NCBI GenBank assembly: GCA_934464705.1
Contig: CAKSKB010000011.1
Location: 1 to 64,000 of the forward strand
DNA length: 64,000 bases
Reading direction: 5' to 3'
Source: an uncultured Clostridia bacterium
GTDB taxonomy: Bacteria > Bacillota > Clostridia > HGM11514
The notes beneath the pieces were generated by a model. That model had not been told where the DNA came from. It saw only the letters and a program-made list of their open reading frames with translations, and did not search any database. Shown here one piece after another: positions 8,081 through 16,681 of this stretch (position 1 is the stretch's first letter; each line of letters starts with the position of its first letter). The position numbers were made by a program, and so were the translations under genes.

Positions 8081-9421
8081 ATGCAAAGAGAAAAATTAGG
8101 TTCAAGACTCGGTTTTATTCTGCTTTCGGCAGGCTGCGCAATCGGCTGCGGCAATGTATGGAAGTTTCCGTGGATGTGCGGTCAGTTCGGCGGCGGTGGA
8201 TTTCTTCTTATATATCTAATCTGCCTTGTTCTGCTCGGTCTCCCGGTAATGGTTATGGAATTTTCACTCGGCCGCGCCTCACAGGCAAGCCCGGTAAGAA
8301 TGTACCACAAGCTTGAAAAGCCCGGTCAGAAATGGCATATTCACGGCTACCTTGCGCTTTTCGGCAATGTCTGCCTTATGGCGTTCTACACAGTTGTATG
8401 CGGCTGGATGATTAACTACTTCATAAAATTCATCACAGGCAACAATGCCGATGCCGGTTTTGTTCAGATGATTCAGAACCCGACGGTAAATATCGTATTC
8501 CTTGCAGTTACAGTTATAATAGGTTACGGTGTTCTCTCCTTCAATCTCCAGGGCGGTCTTGAAAGGGTTACAAAGTATATGATGATAATTCTTCTTGCGC
8601 TCATGGTAATCCTTGCCGTGCACAGCGGCACGCTTTCGGGCGCAAAGGAAGGTCTTTCGTTCTACCTCGTACCCGACTTTTCAAAAATCACGGGCACGGT
8701 TATCGTAAACGCCATGAACCAGGCATTCTTCACGCTCAGCCTCGGTATCGGCTCAATGGCGATATTCGGCAGTTATATAGGAAAGGAACGCTCACTCCTC
8801 GGCGAATCTGTCAATGTAATTATCCTCGACACATTCGTTGCGGTTGTTGCAGGTCTTATAATTTTCCCGGCATGCTTTACATATAATGTTGAAGTTAACG
8901 CCGGTCCGAGCCTCCTTTTTGACACTATGGCGTCGGTATTCAATCATATGAGCGGCGGCCGCTGGTGGGGTGCAATGTTCTTCCTGTTCATGGTTTTCGC
9001 AGCGCTCTCGACTGTGCTTGCGGTGTTTGAGAACATCCTTGCCTGCGTGCGCGAAATGACCGGCTGGAGCCGCCCCAAGGGCTGCCTTGTATGCGGATTC
9101 TGCACATTCATGCTCGCTCTCACAACGGCTCTCGGCTACAGCACATTCTCGGGCTTTGTTCCGTTTGCCGACGGCACCGCATGGCTCGACCTCTGGGATT
9201 TCCTTGTAAGCACAAACCTGCTGCCTCTCGGCTCGCTCTGCATTGCGCTTTTCTGCTGCAACAAGCGTTTCGGCTGGGGCTGGGAAAATCTTAAAGCTGA
9301 GGCAAACATGGGCAAAGGTCTTAAGGTTCATGACTGGATGAAACCTATTTTCAAATATCTTGTTCCGGTTGCAATTATCGGGCTTTACATCTACGGTCTT
9401 GCAACATTCAACTGGAGATAA
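8081..9421 (+). CDS. Sodium-dependent transporter of the NSS/SNF family
   Basis: Membrane secondary transporter that would import an amino acid or amine together with Na+. The 446-residue protein begins with the family signature around SAGCAIGCGNVWKFPW in TM1, where the unwound helix binds substrate and sodium, then GGGGFLLIYLI in TM2. About 11-12 hydrophobic helices follow and the chain ends shortly after the last one, as in bacterial Tyt1-like members. AGAGGGG supports the ATG. It is monocistronic between the tRNA operon and pta. The substrate cannot be told. Confidence 0.9.
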   Translation: MQREKLGSRLGFILLSAGCAIGCGNVWKFPWMCGQFGGGGFLLIYLICLVLLGLPVMVMEFSLGRASQASPVRMYHKLEKPGQKWHIHGYLALFGNVCLMAFYTVVCGWMINYFIKFITGNNADAGFVQMIQNPTVNIVFLAVTVIIGYGVLSFNLQGGLERVTKYMMIILLALMVILAVHSGTLSGAKEGLSFYLVPDFSKITGTVIVNAMNQAFFTLSLGIGSMAIFGSYIGKERSLLGESVNVIILDTFVAVVAGLIIFPACFTYNVEVNAGPSLLFDTMASVFNHMSGGRWWGAMFFLFMVFAALSTVLAVFENILACVREMTGWSRPKGCLVCGFCTFMLALTTALGYSTFSGFVPFADGTAWLDLWDFLVSTNLLPLGSLCIALFCCNKRFGWGWENLKAEANMGKGLKVHDWMKPIFKYLVPVAIIGLYIYGLATFNWR

Positions 9422-9494
9422 TTCGACAAAACAGCAACAAATTCTACAAAAATTGCGGCTTATTTGGTCAAATGGTCAAAAATCAAAAAAGTCC

Positions 9495-9523
9495 TTGTAA
9501 TAAGTCCGAAATAGTTGTATAAT
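9495..9523 (+). promoter_or_regulatory. Promoter of pta-ackA
   Basis: TTGTAA (9495-9500), 17-bp spacer, TATAAT (9518-9523). The TTGTATAATAA unit is repeated immediately downstream (TATAAT again at about 9529-9534), which offers a second minus-10. Confidence 0.65.
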
Positions 9524-9559
9524 AATTGTATAATAATTGGTGAAAGAAGGCATTTACAA

Positions 9560-10555
9560 ATGAGTAAGTTTCTTGACGGGATTATCGAACGCGCCAAGGC
9601 GGACAAAAAAACAATCGTTTTGGCGGAAGGTACGGAACCCCGTACAATCGCCGCTGCGGATATTATTCTGAAACGCGGCATCGCAAACCTTATCATCTTG
9701 GGAAATAAGGACGAAATCGCAAAGATTTCCGGCGGATACGATATTTCTGCCGCAAAAATCATAGACCCCGAGAAGGACGAACACTTTGAAGATTTTGTTC
9801 AGACCTTCTACGAAATGAGAAAAGAAAAGGGAATGACTCCCGAAAAAGCGCGCGAAACCATGAAGAGCACACTCTATTTCGGTTCAATGATGGTTAAAAA
9901 AGACCTCGCTGACGGCATGGTTGCAGGTGCTGTAAATTCCACGGCGAATGTTCTTCGCCCGAATCTTCAGATTCTGCGCACAAAGCCGGGTTGCAAGCTG
10001 GTTTCGGCATTCTTCGTAATGGTTGTTCCGGACTGCCCCTACGGCGCTGACGGCACATTCATTTTTGCGGATTCCGGTCTGAACGAAAACCCGGACGCCG
10101 ACAAGGTTTCGGAAATCGCTCTTTCTTCCGCAAAATCCTTTGAACAGCTCGTTGAAAAGGAACCGGTTGTGGGCATGATTTCATATTCTACATACGGAAG
10201 CGCAAAATCCGAGCTCGTTGACAAAATGCAGGAAGCTACAAGGCTCGCCAAAGAAAAGGCTCCCGAACTTAAGCTTGACGGCGAATTTCAGGTTGATGCC
10301 GCAATCGTTCCGGAAATCGGTCAGTCAAAGGCAAAGGGCAGCGAAGTTGCGGGCAAATGCAATGTTCTTGTATTCCCCGACCTCAACGCAGGAAACAGCG
10401 GTTACAAGCTTGTTCAGCGTCTTGCAAAGGCTGAAGCATACGGTCCTATCACACAGGGTATCGCAAAGCCCGTAAACGACCTCTCCAGAGGCTGCTCGGC
10501 TGAGGATATTGCCGGCGTTGTTGCAATAACATGCGTACAGGCTCAGAATAATTAA
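9560..10555 (+). CDS. pta: Phosphate acetyltransferase
   Basis: Converts acetyl-CoA and phosphate to acetyl phosphate and CoA, the first step of acetate fermentation. The 331-residue chain is the short form typical of Firmicutes. It starts MSKFLDGIIERAKADKKTIVLAEG, has the glycine-rich acyl-phosphate region DGMVAGAVNSTANVLRP and the late NAGNSGYKLVQRLAKAEAYGP signature. The ATG at 9560 is preferred to an earlier start because AGAAGG lies upstream and homologues begin here. ackA follows after 15 nt, so acetyl phosphate passes to acetate kinase. Confidence 0.96.
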   Translation: MSKFLDGIIERAKADKKTIVLAEGTEPRTIAAADIILKRGIANLIILGNKDEIAKISGGYDISAAKIIDPEKDEHFEDFVQTFYEMRKEKGMTPEKARETMKSTLYFGSMMVKKDLADGMVAGAVNSTANVLRPNLQILRTKPGCKLVSAFFVMVVPDCPYGADGTFIFADSGLNENPDADKVSEIALSSAKSFEQLVEKEPVVGMISYSTYGSAKSELVDKMQEATRLAKEKAPELKLDGEFQVDAAIVPEIGQSKAKGSEVAGKCNVLVFPDLNAGNSGYKLVQRLAKAEAYGPITQGIAKPVNDLSRGCSAEDIAGVVAITCVQAQNN

Positions 10556-10570
10556 TTGGAGGAAAATCAA

Positions 10571-11764
10571 ATGAAAATTCTTGTAATAAATGCAGGAAGT
10601 TCTTCGCTTAAATATCAGCTTATAAATATGGACGACAAGTCCGTTATGGCGAAGGGTCTCTGCGAAAGAATAGGCATTGACGGCAAAAACACCTTCAAGC
10701 CTACCGGCGGCACCCCCGTTGAACTTACGGCACCGCTCAAAGACCATTCAGACGCAATCAAGTCCGTTATAGGCGCACTTGCAAACCCGGAATACGGCGT
10801 AATTTCATCCATGAACGAAATCGACGCTGTAGGTCACAGAGTGGTTCACGGCGGCGAGATGTTCTCAAAGTCGGTTGTTATAGATGACGAAGTTATGGCA
10901 GCGGTTGAAAAGTGTATTCCGCTTGCACCGCTTCATAATCCCGCAAACATCATCGGCATAAATGCGTGCAAAGAGGTAATGCCGGGCGTTCCGCAGGTCG
11001 GCGTTTTCGATACTGCGTTTCACCAGACAATGCCCGAGGTTGAATATATGTACGGTCTCCCCTACGAGCTGTATGAAAACGATAAAATCAGAAGATACGG
11101 CTTCCACGGAACATCTCATAACTATGTTTCCGGCAAGGCTGCTGAGTTCCTCGGCAAGGACATAAAGGACCTCAAAATTATCTGCTGCCACCTCGGAAAC
11201 GGCTCCTCCGTAACTGCGGTTAAGGACGGCAAATCAGTTGCAACATCGATGGGTCTTACCCCTCTTGACGGCGTTATAATGGGCACAAGATGCGGAAGCA
11301 TCGACCCGGCTATCATTACCTTCCTTATGGGCAAGGGCATGACGGCAGATGAGGTTGACGCACTTATCAACAAGCAGTCGGGCGTTAAGGGAATTTCGGG
11401 CGTAAGCTCAGACTTCCGCGACCTCGCCGCTGCTGCTGCCGACGGCAACAAAAGAGCGGCTCTCGCAGTTGATATGTTCAGCTACGATGTTAAAAAGTAC
11501 ATAGGCTCTTACGCAGCCGTTATGGGCGGAGTTGACGCTCTGGTATTCACCGCGGGCGTCGGCGAAAACGACAGTGATGTAAGAAAGAAAGTTACCGACG
11601 GGCTTGAATTCCTCGGAATAAAAATCGACGAAGCAAAGAACAATACAAGAGGAACCGTTGATATAACCGCAGAAGGCGGCAAGGTTAAGGTTCTTGTTAT
11701 CCCCACGGATGAAGAACTTATGATTGCTCTTGAAACACAGAAATTGACTTCTTCCGAAAAATAA
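10571..11764 (+). CDS. ackA: Acetate kinase
   Basis: Transfers phosphate from acetyl phosphate to ADP, giving acetate and ATP. The 397 residues show both acetate kinase signatures, ILVINAGSSSLKYQL at the start and RYGFHGTSHNYVSGKA near 180, plus the HLGNGSSV phosphate loop, DTAFHQTMP and MGTRCGSIDP. The start at 10571 has a GGAGG ribosome site. It pairs with pta in one operon. With AdhE and the hydrogenases it fits an acetate/ethanol/H2 fermentation. Confidence 0.97.
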   Translation: MKILVINAGSSSLKYQLINMDDKSVMAKGLCERIGIDGKNTFKPTGGTPVELTAPLKDHSDAIKSVIGALANPEYGVISSMNEIDAVGHRVVHGGEMFSKSVVIDDEVMAAVEKCIPLAPLHNPANIIGINACKEVMPGVPQVGVFDTAFHQTMPEVEYMYGLPYELYENDKIRRYGFHGTSHNYVSGKAAEFLGKDIKDLKIICCHLGNGSSVTAVKDGKSVATSMGLTPLDGVIMGTRCGSIDPAIITFLMGKGMTADEVDALINKQSGVKGISGVSSDFRDLAAAAADGNKRAALAVDMFSYDVKKYIGSYAAVMGGVDALVFTAGVGENDSDVRKKVTDGLEFLGIKIDEAKNNTRGTVDITAEGGKVKVLVIPTDEELMIALETQKLTSSEK

Positions 11765-11775
11765 TTTAAAAACAC

Positions 11776-11804
11776 TTGACAAATTGCGTTTTTTTTAGTA
11801 TAAT
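11776..11804 (+). promoter_or_regulatory. Promoter of yceD-rpmF
   Basis: Perfect TTGACA (11776-11781), 17-bp spacer, perfect TATAAT (11799-11804), only 12 nt past the ackA stop. Confidence 0.9.
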
Positions 11805-11847
11805 TATAAGGCTAACGGGTTACCGTTGTGCATGTGCGAGGTAGACA

Positions 11848-12333
11848 ATGATTATCGATTTATCCCTTCTTGTTAAAAATGAAGGCATGGTGCAGACAGT
11901 TTCGGACGAAACGCTGGACATTGCCGAATTTACTTATCTCGGTGAAAAGTACAGCTTTGCAAAAAAGCCTGTGTTTTCGGGGGAATTTGTCAATGAGGGC
12001 AGCGATTGCATTCGTTTTACGGGCATATGCAGGTTTACGCTGAATGTGCGTTGCGCATTGTGTGCTAAACAGTTTGCTAAGGATTATACCGTTCAGATGG
12101 ACGAGATTCTGAAAGACGATGAGGGCAACAGCCTTATTGTCAACGGTAAGCTTGAGATTGACGATATAATTATGACGGATATTTTCCTCAACCTTGAACT
12201 GAAGCACCTTTGCAGGGAGGATTGTAAGGGTCTTTGCAGCGTCTGCGGAGCCGACCTTAACAAGGGCGACTGCGGCTGTGACAGAACTTCTTACGACCCA
12301 AGGCTCAGTGCGTTGAGGGATTTGTTGAAATAA
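11848..12333 (+). CDS. yceD: YceD / DUF177 family protein
   Basis: DUF177 proteins precede rpmF in most bacteria and are linked to 23S rRNA and large-subunit accumulation. The 161-residue protein has the family layout: an N-terminal beta region, a central RCALCAKQF pair of cysteines, and a C-terminal CREDCKGLCSVCGADLNKGD metal-binding-like motif. The ATG at 11848 follows GCGAGG. It is co-transcribed with rpmF, 35 nt downstream. Confidence 0.88.
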   Translation: MIIDLSLLVKNEGMVQTVSDETLDIAEFTYLGEKYSFAKKPVFSGEFVNEGSDCIRFTGICRFTLNVRCALCAKQFAKDYTVQMDEILKDDEGNSLIVNGKLEIDDIIMTDIFLNLELKHLCREDCKGLCSVCGADLNKGDCGCDRTSYDPRLSALRDLLK

Positions 12334-12368
12334 CATATTCCATCCTATCTTTTAAGGAGGTGTAGATA

Positions 12369-12548
12369 ATGGCAGTACCTAAGGGTAAAGTATCAAAAGC
12401 TCGTCGTGATAAAAGACGCGCAAACTGGAAGCTTGCAGTTCCGGGCATGGTTAAGTGCCCCCAGTGTCAGGAATATATGATGCCTCACAGAGTATGCGGT
12501 TCATGTGGTTTCTACAAGGGTAAGCAGGTAGTTGCAAAAGAAGCTTAA
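12369..12548 (+). CDS. rpmF: Large ribosomal subunit protein L32
   Basis: A 59-residue ribosomal protein starting MAVPKGKVSKARRDKRRANW, with the zinc ribbon CPQC...CGSCG at positions about 31-47, the zinc-bound version of L32. A near-ideal AAGGAGGTG ribosome site lies before ATG 12369. It follows yceD and is closed by a terminator. Confidence 0.98.
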   Translation: MAVPKGKVSKARRDKRRANWKLAVPGMVKCPQCQEYMMPHRVCGSCGFYKGKQVVAKEA

Positions 12549-12555
12549 AACAGAT

Positions 12556-12593
12556 AAAAAGCCGGTTTCGATTTTATCGTTGCCGGCCTTTTT
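12556..12593 (+). terminator. Terminator of yceD-rpmF
   Basis: Arms AAAAAGCCGG and CCGGCCTTTTT with one bulged base, ending in a T-run. Confidence 0.8.
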
Positions 12594-12643
12594 ATGAGTA
12601 TTTTTAAAAACTTAAAAAAATTTCTGTTTTTTTAAAAAAACAG

Positions 12644-12672
12644 TTGATTTTTTCCTTAAAATGTAGTATAAT
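12644..12672 (+). promoter_or_regulatory. Promoter of tRNA-Leu
   Basis: TTGATT (12644-12649), 17-bp spacer, TATAAT (12667-12672), 13 nt before the tRNA. Confidence 0.8.
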
Positions 12673-12685
12673 AGTTTATGCACTT

Positions 12686-12769
12686 GCCGGTGTGGCGGAA
12701 TTGGCAGACGCGTCGGACTCAAAATCCGGTGGTAGCGATATCGTATCGGTTCGACCCCGATCACCGGTA
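12686..12769 (+). tRNA. tRNA-Leu (CAA)
   Basis: Class II tRNA of 84 nt with a variable arm (TGGTAGCGATATCGTA). Acceptor GCCGGTG/CACCGGT, anticodon loop CTCAAAA giving CAA, T-loop GTTCGACCC. 3' CCA is not encoded. It sits at the left edge of the AT-rich island. Confidence 0.95.
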
Positions 12770-12806
12770 TAAAAACGGTATTCTTCTTATGAAGGATGCC
12801 GTTTTT
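12770..12806 (+). terminator. Terminator after tRNA-Leu
   Basis: AAAAACGGTAT and ATGCCGTTTTT arms (one G-U pair) with a T-rich end. Confidence 0.8.
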
Positions 12807-12828
12807 CTTTTTGCCGTTCCCGGAAACT

Positions 12829-13143
12829 TCATTTTTCGTAACTTTCTACAACTTTTAATACACATTCCCTCTGCTGCGGTTTGAGATTTCTGATTTTTTT
12901 AATAAGCTCCCGTTCCTTAAACGAAATATCCGATACCGCTGTTTCTTCGGCTCCGCTTCTTCCGACAAGATAATCAATAGTGATATTAAAATAATCCGCA
13001 ATTTTAATCAAGGTTTCTATATCAGGCTCAACGCCATGATTTTCATACTTGTTGACCGACTGCTGACTCACCATAATAACATCTGCCAGCTGTTGCTGGC
13101 TTATACCGTTCTCATTTCTTATCTTTTTCAAATTTTTAATCAT
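12829..13143 (-). CDS. XRE/Cro-type helix-turn-helix repressor
   Basis: Small DNA-binding protein of 104 residues. The N-terminal HTH_3 domain (about 1-62) reads IRNENGISQQQLADVIMVS then QQSVNKYENHGVEPDIETL and ends in FNITIDYLVGR, typical of phage-like and plasmid-like repressors. A short charged C-terminal tail may dimerise. The ATG at 13143 is chosen because AGGGTGG lies 5 nt upstream. It is transcribed divergently from the two unknown genes to its right, and palindromes fill the shared control region, so it probably represses both itself and them. Confidence 0.9.
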   Translation of the reverse strand: MIKNLKKIRNENGISQQQLADVIMVSQQSVNKYENHGVEPDIETLIKIADYFNITIDYLVGRSGAEETAVSDISFKERELIKKIRNLKPQQRECVLKVVESYEK

Positions 13144-13206
13144 TTCAACCACCCTCTTTTATTTTAACAACTTTTGAGAGTTTTGTATAAAACTTATTAT
13201 TTGTTA

Positions 13207-13235
13207 TTGACAACAACTTATAGTTGTGGTATAAT
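13207..13235 (+). promoter_or_regulatory. Promoter of the unknown two-gene operon with an operator in its spacer
   Basis: TTGACA (13207-13212), 17-bp spacer, TATAAT (13230-13235). The spacer contains a perfect 15-bp palindrome, ACAACTTATAGTTGT (13213-13227). A reverse promoter for the XRE gene (TTGTCA 13213-13208, then TTATAC 17 bp further) shares the same minus-35 region. A repressor bound here would silence both directions. Confidence 0.75.
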
Positions 13236-13266
13236 TAACCTATAAATATTTTGAGAGGTGTACAAA

Positions 13267-13467
13267 ATGGATGCAAAAACACTGTTAAAAAAAAGTCATC
13301 TAAAAAAACAGCTGATTGACGAACTCGAATTTGCTTTAGGCGATCAAAAAAACCCATATTTAAATGAACTTAAATCTGAAGCTCTTAAGTTTGATGTGTC
13401 ATATCCGCATTACGACTCTGATTGGTGCAAAAAAACACTGGACAATTACAAAAATATGAGGTGGTAG
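13267..13467 (+). CDS. Small hypothetical protein of the AT-rich island (66 aa)
   Basis: Not recognised. The protein is Lys-rich at the front (MDAKTLLKKSHLKKQLIDEL), predicted helical, with an aromatic C-terminus (YPHYDSDWCKKTLDNY) and no membrane segment. The ATG at 13267 is 8 nt from GAGAGG; an in-frame GTG at 13258 overlaps that ribosome site. Its stop is 5 nt before the next gene, so the two are translationally linked. Codon use is markedly more AT-rich than in the surrounding housekeeping genes. Confidence 0.65.
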   Translation: MDAKTLLKKSHLKKQLIDELEFALGDQKNPYLNELKSEALKFDVSYPHYDSDWCKKTLDNYKNMRW

Positions 13468-13472
13468 TGCAT

Positions 13473-14801
13473 ATGATAGTAACGAGATGGTTTTTATTTA
13501 TAATAACAGTCCTTTATCCAATATTTTTACATGAATACCATGAGAATGCGAAAAAAAAGCTTCGCACGAAATTCCCCGATATTTCCATGCCTTCCATAGG
13601 GGAGGGTGCCGGCTGTATATCCTACTTTGTAGTGTTTATACATGCATTTTTAACATTCTATTATATATACTCAGATGATTTCTTTTCATCAAAAATAGTA
13701 TTATTCTACATATCAACAATTGCAGTAGTGATAAGTTCAATATTTTATCATAAACAGCTAATAACATTCAAAAAAGAGGTTGATGAAATTTGGAGCAAAA
13801 AAGATAGTATCAGCCGAAAAATTCGTGGCGAACTAAACGAACTAAACTTTAGAATAGGCGGAACCGCTATTGATAAATTCTTTGTAGAGTGCACATTGCA
13901 GGATATTAAATTCAATATTGAAAAGGATTCCGAAAGAGCAAAACTAATTGCCGACAAATTTTCATTATCATACACGGGCGGAATAAAAGAGTTATATGAC
14001 ACCGCATGGAAGGCTCACATAAAAATTACCGAAAAACATATTGAATTAAAAAGAAAAACAGAAAAATACCGGTATGATGAATTAAACAAATACAGCAAAT
14101 ATACCGGCAAAGAAAAGCGCTTGTCTATGCTTACCGATATGTTGAATAAACTTAAAACTGCCGACAACAGTGCCAGACAATTGATGTGGCTTACCGCTGC
14201 AAGCGCACATACTATGAAAGAACGCAATTCGGCAACCTGGGGCGGAATTGCAAACGGCTTGGGAGGTCCCGCTGCCGGCATATCAACTTACTTGGAAACC
14301 GAAAAAGAGAACCAACAAATAAGAGAATACAACAAAGCAAATCAAAAAGCGGTATCGCAATGGTCATATGATACATTTGATCCTCTTTTAATGGAGAACG
14401 CAGGTAATAAAATCAAATTAGAAGAACAAATTTCAACATTAAAGTCAATGCTTATGTATGAGGATAAAAATAATTCATTCATTAACAGCATTAATTTCAA
14501 AAAGACGCATGTCGAAGTATCCTGTACGGGGAATTTTATTATCACAAGCAATGCACAGCTTGATAAAAATTTTAGAATATATGATGATTTGCCAGCATGT
14601 ATTGACGGTGTTATAAATGCAAATATATACTGTGATGATTCTTTAATTGCCTCAACCATAATAACCCTTCCGCTTATGGGAATTGGCTATAAGGAAACCC
14701 CTATCGTTGGAATTTGCATAAATCCGATTGGCGAAATGGACAAAACATACACAGTAAAATTTGAATCAAAAAATATTTGTGCTATAGAAAATCACATTTG
14801 A
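13473..14801 (+). CDS. Hypothetical membrane-anchored protein (442 aa)
   Basis: Not recognised as a named family. There are three likely N-terminal membrane segments: about 4-21, a second near GCISYFVVFIHAFLTFYYIY and a third near VLFYISTIAVVISSIFY. A long charged helical region follows, then a Gly/Ala-rich stretch (WGGIANGLGGPAAGIST, about 265-285) that could insert in or sit on a membrane. The C-terminal domain is beta-rich, with several aliphatic strands. GAGGTGG precedes ATG 13473. AT-rich composition and XRE control point to an acquired accessory module, perhaps defensive or toxic, but no catalytic motif is visible and no function is claimed. Confidence 0.7.
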   Translation: MIVTRWFLFIITVLYPIFLHEYHENAKKKLRTKFPDISMPSIGEGAGCISYFVVFIHAFLTFYYIYSDDFFSSKIVLFYISTIAVVISSIFYHKQLITFKKEVDEIWSKKDSISRKIRGELNELNFRIGGTAIDKFFVECTLQDIKFNIEKDSERAKLIADKFSLSYTGGIKELYDTAWKAHIKITEKHIELKRKTEKYRYDELNKYSKYTGKEKRLSMLTDMLNKLKTADNSARQLMWLTAASAHTMKERNSATWGGIANGLGGPAAGISTYLETEKENQQIREYNKANQKAVSQWSYDTFDPLLMENAGNKIKLEEQISTLKSMLMYEDKNNSFINSINFKKTHVEVSCTGNFIITSNAQLDKNFRIYDDLPACIDGVINANIYCDDSLIASTIITLPLMGIGYKETPIVGICINPIGEMDKTYTVKFESKNICAIENHI

Positions 14802-14814
14802 TAACCGGCACATT

Positions 14815-14862
14815 AAAAAAGATTGTATACATAAGTTTCACCATGTATACAATCTTTTTTTA
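14815..14862. terminator. Bidirectional terminator between the island and the atp operon
   Basis: Perfect 18-bp arms (14815-14832 and 14843-14860) with a 10-nt loop. A-rich on one side and T-rich on the other, it can stop the plus-strand island operon and the minus-strand atp operon. Confidence 0.9.
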
Positions 14863-14866
14863 TTCA

Positions 14867-15277
14867 CTAATTCTCTGTTCCGCCCTTAGCCCTGAGCCTT
14901 GCTATGGCACGGGAAAGGGTCAGCTGCGCCATATGGTATTCCCTTATGCTCTGTTTTTGAAGGAGCGCTTCTTTGGCGGCGTCAGCTGCGCGTTTTGCGC
15001 GGTTTGCGTCTATATCCTCGGGGTGCTCTGCGGAGTCTACAAGCAGCAGAACATCATTATTTTCTATTTTAACAAGCCCGGACGAAACCGCTGCGATTTC
15101 GTTCTTGCCGCCGGGGATTCTGAATGTCATAATTCCCGGAACAACAGCGCTTATAACATTACTGTGCCCTGCCCAGATTCCATACTGACCGTCCTCCGTC
15201 GGCACAACCATGGATTCGCAGTCACCCTCATAGAAAACCCTGTCCGCCGCATAAATATGAGCCATAAAGGTGTTCAT
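14867..15277 (-). CDS. atpC: ATP synthase subunit epsilon
   Basis: Subunit of the F1 central stalk that tunes ATPase activity. The 136 residues comprise an N-terminal beta-sandwich (AADRVFYEGDCESMVVPTED then YGIWAGHSNVISAVVPG) and the C-terminal two-helix hairpin with ANRAKRAADAAKEALL and LTLSRAIARLRAKG. Last gene of the operon, 3 nt after atpD, followed by the terminator at 14815-14862. Confidence 0.95.
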   Translation of the reverse strand: MNTFMAHIYAADRVFYEGDCESMVVPTEDGQYGIWAGHSNVISAVVPGIMTFRIPGGKNEIAAVSSGLVKIENNDVLLLVDSAEHPEDIDANRAKRAADAAKEALLQKQSIREYHMAQLTLSRAIARLRAKGGTEN

Positions 15278-15280
15278 AGG

Positions 15281-16681
15281 TTACTCCTCCTCCGCAAGCT
15301 GCTTAGCTTTGGCGATTACATCATCGATACCGCCGACATTATAAAACGCCGCCTCGGGATACTTATCCATCTCGCCCGAAAGAATCGCCGAAAATCCCTT
15401 AATCGTTTCGGAAACAGGCACATACTTGCCTGCAATACCCGTAAATTTCTCCGCAACATGCATAGGCTGCGAGAGAAACCTCTGGATTTTTCTTGCCCTT
15501 GTAACCGTTTCCTTATCCTCATCGGAAAGCTCATCCATACCGAGGATTGCGATTATATCCTGAAGCTCGTTATACTTCTGCAGAACCTCCTGCACATGCC
15601 TTGCGGTTTCGTAATGCTCCCTGCCCACAACGCTTGCCTCCAGAATACGGGAGGTTGAATCGAGAGGGTCAACCGCCGGATAGATACCCTGTTCGGCAAT
15701 TTTACGGCTCAGAACCGTTGTTGCGTCAAGGTGAGTAAAAGTTGTTGCCGGTGCCGGGTCGGTAAGGTCGTCCGCCGGTACATAAACCGCCTGAACAGAT
15801 GTTACGGAGCCGTTTTTGGTTGATGTGATTCTTTCCTGAAGCGCACCCATTTCGGACGCAAGCGTAGGCTGATACCCAACCGCCGACGGCATTCTGCCGA
15901 GAAGCGTCGAAACCTCGCTGCCCGCCTGCACGAAACGGAAAATATTATCTATGAAAAGGAGCACATCCTTATTCTGCTCATCACGGAAATATTCCGCCAT
16001 TGTAAGCCCGGAAAGCGCAACTCTCATTCGTACACCGGGCGACTCATTCATCTGCCCGAATACGAGAGCGGTTTTATCCGAAACTCCGCTCTCGCGCATT
16101 TCCGTCCAAAGGTCGTTGCCCTCACGGCTTCTTTCGCCAACGCCCGTGAACACCGAATATCCGCCGTGTTCCATTGCGACATTATGAATAAGCTCCTGTA
16201 TAAGCACGGTTTTGCCGACGCCTGCACCGCCGAACAGACCTATTTTACCGCCCTTGGGGTACGGCTCCAGAAGGTCGATAACCTTAATGCCCGTTTCAAG
16301 AATTTCGGCAGCCGGGCGCTGCTCTTCAAACCCGGGAGCCTTCCTGTGAATTTCGCGTTTTTCGGCGGTTTCCGGGATTGCGCCCTCGCCGTCAATCGGC
16401 TGACCCAAAACATTGAACATTCTTCCGAGAGTCACATCCCCGACCGGAACCTTAATTCCGCCGCCGGTTGCCTTTACCTCCATTCCCCTCGAAAGCTTTT
16501 CGCTTTCCGCAAGAAGAATACAGCGCACGGTATCATGACCGATATGCTTTGCAACCTCCATGGTTCGCTCTGCCCCGTCAACGGTTACCGTGAGAGCCTC
16601 CTTGATTTTCGGAAGATGCCCCGATTCAAAACGGCAATCGATAACCGGGCCCGAAATTTCAACTATTTTTCCAATATTCAT
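15281..16681 (-). CDS. atpD: ATP synthase subunit beta
   Basis: Catalytic F1 subunit. The 466-residue chain has P-loop GGAGVGKT, catalytic-site GERSREGNDLW, FRDEQNKDVLLFIDNIFRF with the Walker B Asp, and the ATP-synthase alpha/beta signature near DPAPATTFTHLDA. The length is normal. Its ATG overlaps the end of atpG by 4 nt. Confidence 0.98.
   Translation of the reverse strand: MNIGKIVEISGPVIDCRFESGHLPKIKEALTVTVDGAERTMEVAKHIGHDTVRCILLAESEKLSRGMEVKATGGGIKVPVGDVTLGRMFNVLGQPIDGEGAIPETAEKREIHRKAPGFEEQRPAAEILETGIKVIDLLEPYPKGGKIGLFGGAGVGKTVLIQELIHNVAMEHGGYSVFTGVGERSREGNDLWTEMRESGVSDKTALVFGQMNESPGVRMRVALSGLTMAEYFRDEQNKDVLLFIDNIFRFVQAGSEVSTLLGRMPSAVGYQPTLASEMGALQERITSTKNGSVTSVQAVYVPADDLTDPAPATTFTHLDATTVLSRKIAEQGIYPAVDPLDSTSRILEASVVGREHYETARHVQEVLQKYNELQDIIAILGMDELSDEDKETVTRARKIQRFLSQPMHVAEKFTGIAGKYVPVSETIKGFSAILSGEMDKYPEAAFYNVGGIDDVIAKAKQLAEEE

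Noticed and set aside
12686..14862. Integrated element using tRNA-Leu as attachment site
   Set aside because: No integrase and no repeat of the tRNA 3' end was found at the right edge, so only an acquired island is claimed.
14777..15658. 293-codon plus-strand open frame running out of the AT-rich island
   Set aside because: Crosses the 18-bp terminator and is antisense to atpC and atpD.
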